Positions 46,861 to 58,279 of a stretch of DNA of 64,000 bases are shown here, piece by piece; the stretch's first letter is position 1; every line of letters starts with the position of its first letter. The notes under the pieces were generated by a model that saw only the letters and a list, made by a program, of their open reading frames with translations, ran no database searches and was not told the origin of the DNA. The DNA comes from Panax quinquefolius (Eukaryota > Streptophyta > Magnoliopsida > Apiales > Araliaceae), in assembly GCA_020205615.1 (NCBI GenBank), contig CM035160.1, forward strand, positions 118,144,921 through 118,208,920, written 5' to 3'. Position numbers and translations under genes: made by a program.

Positions 46861-49800
46861 CAATGATATAAATGCTTATGTATTATTTGATTCGGGTGCT
46901 ACTTGTTCGTTTATATCTGATGAATTTGCTAAGAGGTTAGAATTGCCTAGAGAAGAACTGAATTTTCCTTTGAACATAGAAATTGCGAATAAGGACGTAA
47001 TCCCTGTTAAATTAAGTATACAATAAGCCGTAGGGTGAACATTAAGGAGAATATCTTGTTGGTAGATTTGATTCCGGAGATTAGACTGAAAATTTGATGT
47101 AATTTTGGGAATGGATTGGCTGTTCAAATATGGAGCAGTAATCGATTGTCACAAGAAGTGTGTAAACCTTATGACTCCGTCAAAGGTAGTATTTCATGGT
47201 AGCAAGTCACCTAGACAAATGAAATGTCTGACGACTATGCAGGCCAAGAAATTGTTGAGTTAAGGTTGTGTGGGCTATTTAGCTTACATAGTCGATACTC
47301 AGAAGAAGGGTGTGAAATTAGAAGAAATACCGGTAGTGAGAGAATTTGAAGACGTGTTTCCAGAAGATTTGTCAGGACTTCCGCCTGACAGAGAAATTGA
47401 GTTCGTGATCGACTTAGCGCCAGGAATATCACCGATAACGAAGGCCCAGTACAGAATGGCTCCGGTAGAAATGAAGGAACTGATGGTACAGTTGCAAGAG
47501 TTACTGGATAAGAAATATATTCAACCAAGCGTATCGCCGTGGGGAGCGCTAGTATTATTCGTGAAGAAGAATGATGGATCAATGCGTCTTTACATTGATT
47601 ATAGAGAGTTAAACAAAGTCACTATTAAGAATAGGTATCCGTTGCCTAGAATAAATGACTTGTTTGATCAGCTGAAGGGTGCTAAATATTTCTCGAAAAT
47701 AGATTTGAGAAGTGGGTATCACTAATTGAAGGTAAGAAAGGAGGATATGCCTAGAACGGCATTCAGAACTCGATACGAACATTACAAGTTTCTGGTGATG
47801 TCTTTTGGTTTAATAAATGCCCCTGATGCGTTCATGGATTTGATGAATAGGGTGTTTAAACCATTCTTAGACAAGTTTATAGTGGTATTTATTGATGACA
47901 TTCTGGTGTATTTCAAAACTCAAGAAGAACATGAGGAACATTTACGTTTAGCATTGGAGACACTAAGGAAGGAAAAGATGTACGCGAAATTCTCTAAGTG
48001 CGAATTTTGGCTCGATCGTGTACAATTTTTGGGTCATATGATTGACAAAGATGGGATTTCAGTGGATCCATCAAAAGTGGAAGCTGTAATCAATTGGGAA
48101 CAAACAAGGACACCTTCGGAGGTGAGGAATTTTTTGGGACTGGCCGGTTATTATAGAAGATTGATCCAAGATTTTTCTAAGATAGCCACTCCGCTAACAA
48201 ATTTGACAAGGAAAACTGTAAAATTCGTTTGGACGGAGAAATGTGAAGAGAGTTTCCAAGATTTGAAGAAAAAGTTAAGTATGGCACCTGTGTTGACGTT
48301 ACCGGATAATACAGGAAATTTTTTGTGGTGTATAGTGATGCCTCACATAAAGGGTTGGGTTGTGTTCTTATGCAGAACGGAAAAGTTTTTGCCTATGCAT
48401 CAAGACAACTGAAGGATTATGAGAAAGGGTATCCAACTCCTGATTTAGAATTGGTTGCAGTTGTATTTGCTCTGAAGATATGGAGACACTATCTTTATGG
48501 AGAGAAATGTGAGATCTACATAGACCACAAAAGTCTGAAGTATATTTTCACTCAGAAGGATTTGAACATGCGTCAAATAAGGTGGATGGAATTGATAAAA
48601 GATTATGATTATGAGATCATTTATCATCCGGGCAAAGCGAATGTGGTGGCAGGTGCTTTAAGCAGGAAAGGTCGAGAGAAGTTGATGCACATAACAACTC
48701 AGGAGGAACTCATTTCAACAAATGACAAAACTGGAGTTGGAAATCAAATTTCCAAAAGAATCTGACGAACAACTATTCCAGATAAAAGCTGGTCCAACTT
48801 TAGTGGACAAAGTGAAGAATGCTCAACTACAAGATGAGGAGTATGGGAAAATCAAAGAGAATCTGGTTGAGGGCGGTGATGTAAAATACAAGGTCGATAC
48901 TGAAGGATTACTACGATTCGAGGGAAGAATTTGGGTTCCAGCAGTGCTAGAACTGAAAAACGAAATCTTAACCGAAGCACACAACACAAGATATTTGATG
49001 CATCCAGGAAGCACGAAAATGTATCAAGATTTGTGCCGACATTTTTGGTTGCCAAACATGAAAAGGGATGTTGCAGAATGCGTAGCGAAATGCTTGACAT
49101 GTCAAAGAGTAAAAGTCGAACATCAAAGACCCAGCGGGTTACTTCAACCGTTGGAAATACCGAAATGGAAGTGGGAACACATCACGATGGATTTTGTGGT
49201 GGGTCTTCAAACTACTCAGAGAGGATGCGATGTAATTTGGGTGATAGTGGACAGACTGACGAAATCAGCGCACTTTTTACCAATAAAGATTAGATTAAAT
49301 CTTGATCAGTTGGTAAGATTGTACATTAAAGAGATCGTTTCGAGGTATGGAGTGCCAGTATCAATTGTGTCCAATAGAGATCCGTGATTCACGTCGAATT
49401 TCTGGAAGAGACTACAAGAATGCATGGGGACACAGTTGCGAATGAGTACGGCTTATCATCCACAAACAGATGGCCAAAGCGAATGAATAATTCAGACATT
49501 GGAAGTTATGCTGAGAGCATGTGTCATGGACTTTAAAGGAAGCTGGGAAGAACAATTACCGTTGGTGGAATTTGCTTACAACAACAGAGCTATCACGCGA
49601 AAGATCGGCATGCCACCTTACGAGGCATTGTCAGGCGAGAAAAGTGCGTAACTCCACTTGTCTTTGGGGGATGAAGTCGATGAACGCCATATTTATTAGG
49701 ACCGAATCGGTGCAACAAAGCTGGCGACATTGTCAAAATCATCAGGACAAGATTAGTAGCAGCCCAAGACAGACAGAAAAAGTATGCTGATCAACAAAAA

Positions 49801-50238
49801 CAAGATCGTGCATTCGACATAGGAACTTTTGAATTCCTAAAAGTTTCTCCCTGGAAGGGAAAAATTCATTTCAGTAAAAAGGGAAAGCTAAGCCCGGGGT
49901 TTATTGGACCCTTTGAAGTGTTGCGAAGAGTGGGAGAAGTGGCTTACGAGGTAGCTCTACCTCCAGAGTTGGAGAACATTCATATTGTTTTTCACATTTC
50001 GGTGTTACGACCATATAAACCCGACTACAAACATATGATCGAGTATGAACCGTTACAGTTCGAGAAAGATTTATCTTATAAAGAGGTTCCTATCCAGATA
50101 GTCGACAGGAAAGAACAAGTACTCAGGAATAAAGTGATACCTTCTGTGAAGGTGATATGCAGGAACCACAACGCTGAAGAAGCTACGTGGGAACTCGAAG
50201 AGAAAATATTGAAAGAATACCCCGAGTTATTTGTTTAA
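46861..50238 (+). pseudogene. pol: Pol of G3, copy 1, with chromodomain-like tail (broken)
   Basis: Protease DSG at 46889-46897, with ILGMDWL near 47102. Reverse transcriptase runs about 47340-48250: [44 protein letters not shown], and FIDD at 47888-47899. RNase H is 48318-48680 (YSDAS, DLELVAV, YIDHKSL), with Gly for the expected Asp in the VVADALSRK-type motif. Integrase: HHCC zinc region about 48970-49110, first Asp 49190-49192; the second motif reads VSNRDP where SDRDP is usual. The tail (TWELEEKILKEYPELF) matches the Tekay chromodomain end. Stops: 47024, 47723, 49385 and near 49486 (the last two TGA where CGA is expected). Frame changes near 48322, 48720 and 49640-49880. Confidence 0.92.
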
Positions 50239-50335
50239 TCATGTCTTCGATTACGGGGGATGTAATCTTTGTAAGTAGGGAAAGAATGTAACGAATGATT
50301 TGTTTGAGTTGTGATTACGAGGACGTAATCCTTGT

Positions 50336-50348
50336 AAGGAGGGAATGA
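50336..50348 (+). other. Polypurine tract of G3
   Basis: AAGGAGGGAATGA directly before LTR2, preceded by TACGAGGACGTAATCC, the Tekay-type end signature. Confidence 0.8.
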
Positions 50349-53300
50349 TGTAACATTCCATAATTTTAAAGTGTAATATTAAATATTTATTGATTTATAT
50401 AAGTATTTAATGGATTATGTTTATTATTGAATAAATAATTGTTCAATTTGAGTTGATGTGATTTAGTTAATTATTTATTGAATAAATAATTAAACATTAA
50501 ATATTAAATATTTATTTGCAATATTATATGGCAATTTGAGTTGATGTGATTTAGTTAATTATTTGTTGAGTAAATAATTAAGGAGCTAAGAAAATTAATT
50601 GTTATGAGGTTATATACTAATTTAATTTAATAATTAAGTTAGAGAGCTAATAATGATTAAATGAATTATAGTATTTTAATTGGCATTGTGATTAAAATAA
50701 AGTGTTAGTTGATTAACTAAAATTATAATTATGAAGAAATTATAGTTATGTGATATTAAATTATGTGCTAAAGTAATTTAATAGATTAACATTTTAATTG
50801 ATTAAATTGATTATTTAATTTAATAAGGAGTGTGACAAATAACTTTGCTATAAAGGAGTTATTTAAATAAATTAAAAGAATTTAATTTAGTTTTTTCCAA
50901 ACATGTCTTATTGCATAATAAGTCTTTAATCCAATGATGTTTTAGCAAACAAGGTATAAAGATTTAATCCATTTGTTCTAATTGTGTTTTACCAAACAAG
51001 GCATAAGGGATAATTGATTATTTTTAGTGGTTAGCTAAACAAGCCTTATGGCTTTTGATTTTCAAAATAAAAATAACTGATGTCAGTTAAGTTAGAGTTA
51101 TATTATGTATTTAATATATACATTATATCCATATACGTTATATTTTTATTACGTAAACTAGAGTTGGGAGAAGAGAGAATAAGAAGAAGAACACAGAGAA
51201 AAATTTGAGAAAACTCTAGAGAGAAAGTGAGTGATTCTAACAGGTTTTTGATAAAGGAATTGGAGAGAAGAAGCTTGAGAATAACCATCATCTTCTTAGT
51301 CAAAGGTAAGAGCTTAATCTTTTCTTTAAAAAGTTAGTTTTCTTCTTCTTTTAAAAAGTTCTCTATGAAAATTTTATAAAAGATAAATTGTTGTTATGTA
51401 TATAGTTTTGTATGATTATTGATTATAAGGTTATTTCATTAGTATATGCATGATTATAGAGAAATTAATTCATGTATGTATGTGTTTTATGAAGAAAATA
51501 TATTACAGAGTGTTCATATGAAAAATATATGAGTATGGCTTAATTTAAAATAGAAATTAAGGTTTAATTAGTTGTTAGATTGATAAATTGACTATGGAAA
51601 TTGATAGAGTATGTATAATCGTAACTATGATGTTTTGAAATTTCTATTTTGATTGAAAAACAAAATCATAGTGTTGATTTTCATTAAAAATGTCAACAAT
51701 GGAGTTTTTGTCAAAAACATTGAAATTGGGTGTTGTAACTTTGATGTTTATGTTATTTTATGAGTAGAAACATGTTAGAAATCTTCACAATCTGTTTATA
51801 TGAAGTATATATGTGCATTACATGTTAATCAGTGTATTAGATTTGAGCTTTTAGGCCAATTTGGCTTTTGTTCATACTGTTGTCGAGCTTGGTCGCCAGA
51901 TTACGATTCTGGCGGCGCATATGTGCGCCTTCAAAGAAGACAAATCTCGCATGTCATAAATCGTACGTGCGTATGTGTATGATGCCAACCAATGGCCTTG
52001 TGACTCAAGCCGGCGCTAACTTAAGCCTTACAATAAGAAATGAACCTGATGTAAATTATGGCGTCCTTGTATATGAAGTTAAAGAGAATGTTACGACGAG
52101 TTTTGTTTAAGTGTGCAAAGCTTGAAAATAAAGGTTATGTGTTAATAATATGAATGCTAAATGTAGATTTCAGTAGTATTAAACTATGAATGAGCATGTA
52201 TCGAGTGTTAACTAGTATTAACATAGTTTAATTATGTGAGTGGGTAATTCAACCTACATGATGTATGTATTGCTTATATAGATATATAATGTTGGTAATG
52301 ACTAACTATGTCAATATGGCATATGTATAGGGTATTGATTCAAGTTGTAAAGTTTAGCTTGTGCTAAAGGCAAGTTTTCTAACTCTATTTTATAATTGAG
52401 CAAGTTCTCTAACTCAAAATTTCATTGTGCGAGTTTAATTTCATTTGGAACATTATTGTTTTCAAATTCAATTACAATTGTTGTAAGTTGCTACTTCTAC
52501 ACTTTCGTAGAGCTAGATTGCCTATTATTGAGTAAGTCATTGTATCTAGTTACTCATGACGATACAAGTTTTCTAATCTATTATCATGTTAATTCAATTA
52601 CTATTTTCAATTCGATTACAATATAATGATATAAATTATTTGGAGCAAGTTATTCTTGTATTTAACTTGTGGTTTAGCATGCACACCTATATTTGCTATG
52701 CATGCTTATTATTCAATTCTAATTAACCTTGGCTTAGTATTGTTCAAGCAAGGTATGCTATAGTTATTCAAATTGTATGCTATTAGATTATTCCTAATGC
52801 ATGACTTTAGTTTACTATGATTGATTCAATCACGATTATTCTATAGTATAGTGTTATTGGTCTTATTCAACTACTCCTTAGTTGATGTTCGTTAAATTCC
52901 AAATTTCCTTGAAAGCTTATCCAAACCAAACATACTTTGGTGCGGACTTGTATTCTAAATACTGAGATGAACAACTCTTTTAGTAGAGGTTTACGCTTAG
53001 CGTTGAAATGGTTGTGCACAATACATTGTACGAAGGGTTGTTCCCCCTAAGTACGTGGAGTCCTTATAGTCTTATATTTGACCAAAGTTTAAAGTTGAAA
53101 GATTACTTATAACTGTGGACATGATTCATGGTCATTAGACCCTCAGCGAATGTTATATTTTTCAGAAAGTTAATAGAATATATTGTTCAGTTCTATTGAG
53201 CCTAATATTGGCAATTGATGTAAATGTTTAAAGATTTATTTATTGTTATTTCAAGTGGGCCTTGTTTGCTCACTCTTGCCTGTAAAATTTCTTACAGCTA

Positions 53301-53604
53301 AAGTTGAAACTGGTGACGTACCTAGCACCAGTAAGGGAAAAGGAAAGATGAACAAGTACTAAAGACTTGTAATAGATTTGATAGGTTTATTATCAGACTT
53401 GTAATGAAATTTATTTAAATTTCCGCATTTGAATGATAGTTGTTAAAGGTTAGATAACCTGGGAGATGTTTATTTAAGTTTTATCCTGTATGGGCAGATT
53501 TTTATTATTCAATTTTATTATAATTGGGTAGTTAGAAATGAATGTTTTGATTAAGTGAACACCAAATCTTGAGGAAATGAAGTACCAGGATTTGGGGTGT
53601 CACA
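50349..53604 (+). repeat. LTR2 of G3 (shared middle LTR)
   Basis: 3256 bp. Polypurine tract before it and primer site after it, so it ends internal 1 and starts internal 2. Differs from LTR1 mainly at about 51900-52100. Confidence 0.93.
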
Positions 53605-53608
53605 AGGT

Positions 53609-53620
53609 TGGTATCAAAGC
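53609..53620 (+). other. Primer binding site of G3 internal 2
   Basis: TGGTATCAAAGC, four bases after LTR2. Confidence 0.8.
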
Positions 53621-53813
53621 TTTAGGTTATGAACCTTAGGTGGGGGGGAAAGCCTTAGGAAGTAACCTTTGAAAAGATAGTGGAGTTAACTCTTATCGAG
53701 TTTTAAGAAAGAAGTAATAAAACACTTATGTGCTTATGTGTTTATAGTTTATGTACTCGTGATTGTCGAGTAGTAATGATTAATATTTAAAACTTTAAAA
53801 CTTTGTTGTCAGG

Positions 53814-54559
53814 ATGACTAATGTCGGAGAATCCAGTCAAGCTAGGGAGGAGGGACCTCAAGTGCCTATAGAGGAGGAGCCACGTGACATTCATGTAGTT
53901 TGGGAACAACTACTGCCACGGGAGTCAGCCCCGTTGGTCACAGTAGTTGAAGATGGGGATGATAATGTGGAGACAGACGAGGAGGATTCCGTTGAGTTAC
54001 CACAGGAAGATGAGGATGACGAGGACGAGGAGGAAAGGATTCCACTTAACTCGATAGCAGGCCGTATATACGATGAGGTGCATGACCATAACGTGGAACT
54101 TCAGGATACAGTCGAGGAGTTGCAGGAGATAGTAGCTGAACAACAGACTGCAATGACACAAAAAGATGGTGAGATTCAGAATTGTGAAGAACGACTGAAA
54201 AATGTCGAGAGAAACTAGTACAAACTGAAGGAGAGAAGTAACAATTGATCGAGATGGTCGTGGAGCTGAAGAACAAGTTGAAGGAAGAAGCTACCAAGAG
54301 GGTAATAGCTGAAGATGCATACGAGGAAGCTTATCAACGAACTGGAAGAGCAGTAAGGGACACACAGGCGAAGAGGATGAAGATGGAAGAGATGGATAAA
54401 GTTTTTAACACCGCAATTAATCGAGCTCAAGATCGGATCATGGGATATCCGATTCAGTTTGAGACGCTGCCATCATTCGTGTTAGATCGTAGAACAATGT
54501 TTCGAGTCATGAAGGAATAATGTGATAGGGCTAAGAAGTATCTTAAAACATCATCGTAG
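53814..54559 (+). pseudogene. Pre-gag coiled-coil gene of G3, copy 2 (best preserved)
   Basis: The first 134 residues are open. After MTNVGESSQAREEG comes a strongly acidic block (about residues 48-76, DEEDSVELPQEDEDDEDEEE), then a probable coiled coil (NVELQDTVEELQEIVAEQQ). One base missing near 54210 relative to copy 1 shifts the frame. The next segment has a TAA near 54238 shared with copy 1, then a second helical stretch (VVELKNKLKEEATKR) and the conserved VFNTAINRAQDRIMGYPIQFETLPSF. Another TAA ends the frame at 54518. The acidic-then-coiled-coil plan matches the G1 pre-gag gene without obvious sequence identity. No known domain recognised. Confidence 0.62.
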
Positions 54560-54862
54560 AAAATGTGCTTGTAATGCAAGTAATAAGTATTAAATAATGT
54601 GTAAATCCCTAGTGTTAAGTAACCATGGGATATGATAATAATGATGTTGTCCTGTAACTTTTGTAGTTCAGGAAAGGAATGTAAATAACAGTGATGCTAT
54701 TGACTTTTTTATGTTATTCGAAGTAATGATTAATAAATAAAAGTTATTATTCTATTCAAAGTGTTATGTGTTATGTGGTTATTTCTTTTATGGAGGCAAG
54801 TTAATTAGAAATACTTAAAGAAGTTGAGTAATAGTCTAATAGATGTTTTGTTTTAACAGAAA

Positions 54863-56033
54863 ATGCCTCCCTGACGTAAACTACCCCGACAGAGAAACAA
54901 TGAGAGAACTACCAATAACGACAATGTTGACGGTAACCCCGTTCAACAATTAGTGACACTCTTCGACAGAGAGCGCTGCGAGAATCAACCACAAAACCAT
55001 GGTACAACGTTTAAGGATTTCAAGCGGTTGGACCACAATTGCAATTCTGTGGATCTATGAATCCAAATAAGCACAAACCTGGATTATGGAGAAAGAAAAA
55101 GTATTCGATGTCGCTAGGGTAGGGGATGATCAGAAGACTGCTTTCGCAACGTTCATGTTGAAAGCAGAAGCTAGTTATTGGTGGCAGACCAATAAAACTC
55201 GTGAAGGGCAAGGAGTGATGACCTGGGATAGGTTCAAGGAGTTGTTCTTCGAGACCTATTTTCTGGAGAGTTTGAAGAGTCAGCTAGAAATGCAGTTTCT
55301 AGAAATAAAATAAGGGACGATGACGGTATCCGAGTATGCCACAAAATTCAATGAATTGGCGAGGTTTGCGCGATATCAAGTCAGCACAGACGAGCGTAAG
55401 GCGAAGTGATTTGAACAGGGACTGATGCTCTGGCTGTACAGTAGGGTTTCCTTGTTCCAATTGAAGACATTTACAGTGGTGATGGAAAAAGCAGTACTCG
55501 CTGAAGGTGGAGGCGAGGCAGTGACAAAGTTCAATCAGGAACAAAAGAAGAAGAAGAATGAGAATGAGACTAAGAATGGGAGTGGTAGCGGTGGAAACAA
55601 CAACAACAACAGTTTGAAGAGGAAGTGGAATGGGAACATGGGTGCTGGAAACCAGCGGGGTAACCAGCAGAATAAAAAGTTTGAAGCATGTGTGGCATGT
55701 GGGAAATTTAATAAGGGTGCGTGTTTGATGGGGAAGAGAGTGTGCTATAATTGTGGCCAGGAGGGTCACATCGCCCCAAATTGCACTCAACCAAAGAAGA
55801 ATGTATGCTTTATGTGCGGATCTAAGGATCACTTTGCTCATGAGTGCCCTAAGAAGAAGGAGGGAGTGACAACCAGAAGCAATGGCGGTAACAATGGAGG
55901 TACATGGGCCATTGCAGGACCTGCAGCATCAAACAAACCCATAGCCAGAACCTTCAACATGACTGTGCAACATGATGTGCAATCAAAAGATGTAGTGTCA
56001 GATATTATCCCAATCAATGATATAAATGCTTAA
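54863..56033 (+). pseudogene. gag: Gag-protease start of G3, copy 2 (broken)
   Basis: Starts MPP, then a stop. Damage near 54960-55080 scrambles the first Gag block. The domain is clear at 55086-55313 (MEKEKVFDVARVGDDQKTAFATFMLKAEASYWWQ, written here only as landmarks: EKVFDVARVGDDQ, EASYWWQ, TWDRFKELFFETYF). A TAA follows at 55311. The basic linker and nucleocapsid are open from 55425, with an intact second knuckle CYNCGQEGHIAPNC and third CFMCGSKDHFAHEC, unlike copy 1. A stop at 56031 lies just before the protease active site, whose Gly codon is also changed (DSS for DSG near 56041-56050). Confidence 0.85.
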
Positions 56034-56402
56034 GTATTATTTGATTCAAGTGTTACTTGTTCGTTTATATCTGATAAATTTGCTAAGTGGTTAGAATTTC
56101 CTAGAGAAGAAATGAATTTTCCTTTGAACATAGAAATTGCGAATAAGGTAGTAATCCATGTTAAATTCGTATAGAAGAACTGTAGGGTGAACATTAAGGA
56201 GAATATCTTGTTGGTAGATTTGATTCCGATTAGACTTGGGGAATTTGATGTAATTTTGGGAATGTATTAGTTGTTCAAATATGGAGCAGTAATCGATTGT
56301 CATAAGAAGTGTGTAAACCTTATGACTCCGTCAAAGGTAGTATTTTATGGTAGCAAGTCACCTAGACAAATGAAATGTCTGACGACTATGTAGGCCAAGA
56401 AA

Positions 56403-56835
56403 TTGTTGAGTCAAGGTTGTGTGGGCTATTTAGCTTACATAGTCGATACTCAAAAGAAGGGTGTGAAATTAGAAGAAATACTGGTAGTGAGAGAATTCGA
56501 AGACGTGTTTCCAGAACATTTTCCAGGACTTCCGCCTGACAGAGAAATTGAGTTCGTGATCGACTTAGCGCCGGGAACAGCACCGATATCGATAGCCCCA
56601 TACAGAATGGCTCTGGTAGAAATGAAGGAACTGATGGTACAGTTGCAAGAGTTACTAGACAAGAAATATATTCAACCAAGCGTATCGCCGTGGGGAGCGC
56701 CAGTATTATTCGTGAAGAAGAATGACGGATCAATGCGTATTTATATTGATTATAGAGAGTTAAACAAAGTCACTATTAAGAATAGGTATCCGTTGCCTAG
56801 AATAGATGACTTGTTTGATCAGCTGAAGGGTGCTA
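56403..56835 (+). pseudogene. pol: Reverse transcriptase N-terminal fragment of G3, copy 2
   Basis: Open frame from the protease-reverse transcriptase linker through [29 protein letters not shown] and [31 protein letters not shown]. It then jumps into LTR sequence, so the catalytic FIDD, RNase H and integrase are lost. Confidence 0.9.
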
Positions 56836-56900
56836 AATGTTTTGATTAAGTGAACACCAAATCTTGAGGAAATGAAGTACCAGGATTTGGGGGTGTCACA
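56836..56900 (+). repeat. LTR3 remnant of G3
   Basis: The last 65 bp of the G3 LTR (GTTTTGATTAAGTGAACACC through GGGTGTCACA), joined to reverse transcriptase at an A/T-rich microhomology near 56834-56842. The target duplication follows. Confidence 0.9.
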
Positions 56901-56905
56901 TACCC
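56901..56905 (+). repeat. Target-site duplication, right, of G3
   Basis: TACCC, equal to 41196-41200. Confidence 0.93.
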
Positions 56906-58098
56906 AAGGTGTAATATGTTTACAAAAACATAAACTAATATTTCTAAAATGTTTCTAACCACCTAAACAACATAAACATCAAGATTACAACCTTTAATTT
57001 TCACTATTTCTCGTATTTCCTCTTCTTTTGACATTAATAGCGAAATTCTTCACTGTGAATTCATTTTACAACGAAAACAGTTAGTTTCAATTACTTTGCT
57101 TTTGTTTCTTCATATATTTTCACAATCAATAAACAATTTACACTTATACTATGAATTGAGCACCAATTTTAATTCTAATTTAAGCCATAGTCAACATATA
57201 TCAATGTAAACTTACTGTAATAGGATTTCTTCCATAATAAAATATATTACATGAATTAATTTACTCTAAATCATCTATAAACAACATGAAAACAATTTAT
57301 ATCAACAATTATCATATAAAATCACATAATAAATAATTAATCCTGCACACTAATTTTACAGAGAACTTTTGAATAGGATAAAACTAAAACTTTGAAAAGT
57401 AGAAAGGTAGGGTTATACCTTTGCTAGAAGATGATTACAACAACTTCTTCTTCTAAATTCTCAATTCACAAAGAACTTTTCCTTCTCCCTTCTCTCTTTT
57501 CTTCTTTCTTTTCTCTTCTTTTTCTTCTTCTCTGTTCTTTCTCCCTTCTCTAACTTACGTACATAGAAACATATAACATATAATACAAAAGATATTAATT
57601 ATATAATATTAATATATATGTAACTAATATAAGTTACATCTTTTTTTGAAAATCAAAAGCCCCAAGGGCTTTTTGGCTAAACCATTTTAAAACTTAATAA
57701 CTTAAAATCCTTATGCCTTATTTGGTAAAACCTATTTAAATTAAAGACTTAACATTCATTAAGCCTTGTTTGGCAAAACTGAATTAAACTCCTTTAATTT
57801 ATTTTAATAACTCATTTATAGCATAGTTTATTATCACACTTTTATTACCAAATTAAATTAAAAATATTATAATAATCCATATAATCCTATCAACTCTCTA
57901 ACTTAATTATTAAATTAAATTAGAATATTATCTCATAATAATTAATTTCATTAACTCATTAATTATTTATTTAAAAAATAAATAATAAAATAAAATAAAA
58001 TTAAACAAATATTTATTCTACAATAAATACATCAATTAAAATATTTATATAATTTAATAAATATATGAAATTATAATTTAAAATTCTGGATTATTACA

Positions 58099-58279
58099 TT
58101 TACAGCTGGATGTTTATGGTTTATATTCTGTAGTTAACACACCACATTTTTCCTGGTCGGGGTTATCTCCGGGGTTGAAGTGGTTTTTGGTTGTCCCTCG
58201 GGGCTGTCTCCATGGTTTGATTGTTGTTGATTCTATCTTTTCTTAGGGTTATCTTCGAGGTTAATTTGATATCCCACGA
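58099..58279. other. Unassigned spacer between minus-strand LTR and Sirevirus B
   Basis: 181 bp, more GC-rich than its surroundings, with repeated GGGGTT/CGGGG phrases. It matches nothing else in the window. It is the only clear piece of sequence outside recognised elements, and could be a flank of both. Confidence 0.4.

Larger units (their letters stand above)
41201..56900 (+). mobile_element. Chromovirus complex G3 (LTR-internal-LTR-internal-LTR remnant)
   Basis: 15.7 kb Tekay-type Ty3/gypsy complex flanked by a single 5-bp duplication. Order: LTR1 41201-44458, internal 1 44459-50348, LTR2 50349-53604, internal 2 53605-56835, LTR3 remnant 56836-56900. Internal 1 has pre-gag, gag and pol ending in a chromodomain-like tail. 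Internal 2 has pre-gag, gag, protease remains and the start of reverse transcriptase, then jumps into the last 65 bp of an LTR. One target duplication around the whole means it was one insertion, later expanded by recombination and cut by a deletion, or a tandem that inserted as such. It splits minus-strand LTR copy 2. Confidence 0.93.
40248..58098 (-). repeat. Minus-strand chromovirus LTR, copy 2 (split by G3)
   Basis: Two pieces, 40248-41200 and 56906-58098, join exactly when G3 and one target copy are removed. The undivided equivalent is in copy 1 at 35712 (CCTACCCAAGGTG). On the minus strand it starts TGTAATAATCCAGAATTTTA at 58098, like the G3 LTR start TGTAACATTCCAGAATTTTA. Its other end is cut at the CACTA junction 40248. 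Copies 1 and 2 are in the same orientation and may be the two LTRs of one old element whose internal part was lost. Confidence 0.85.
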
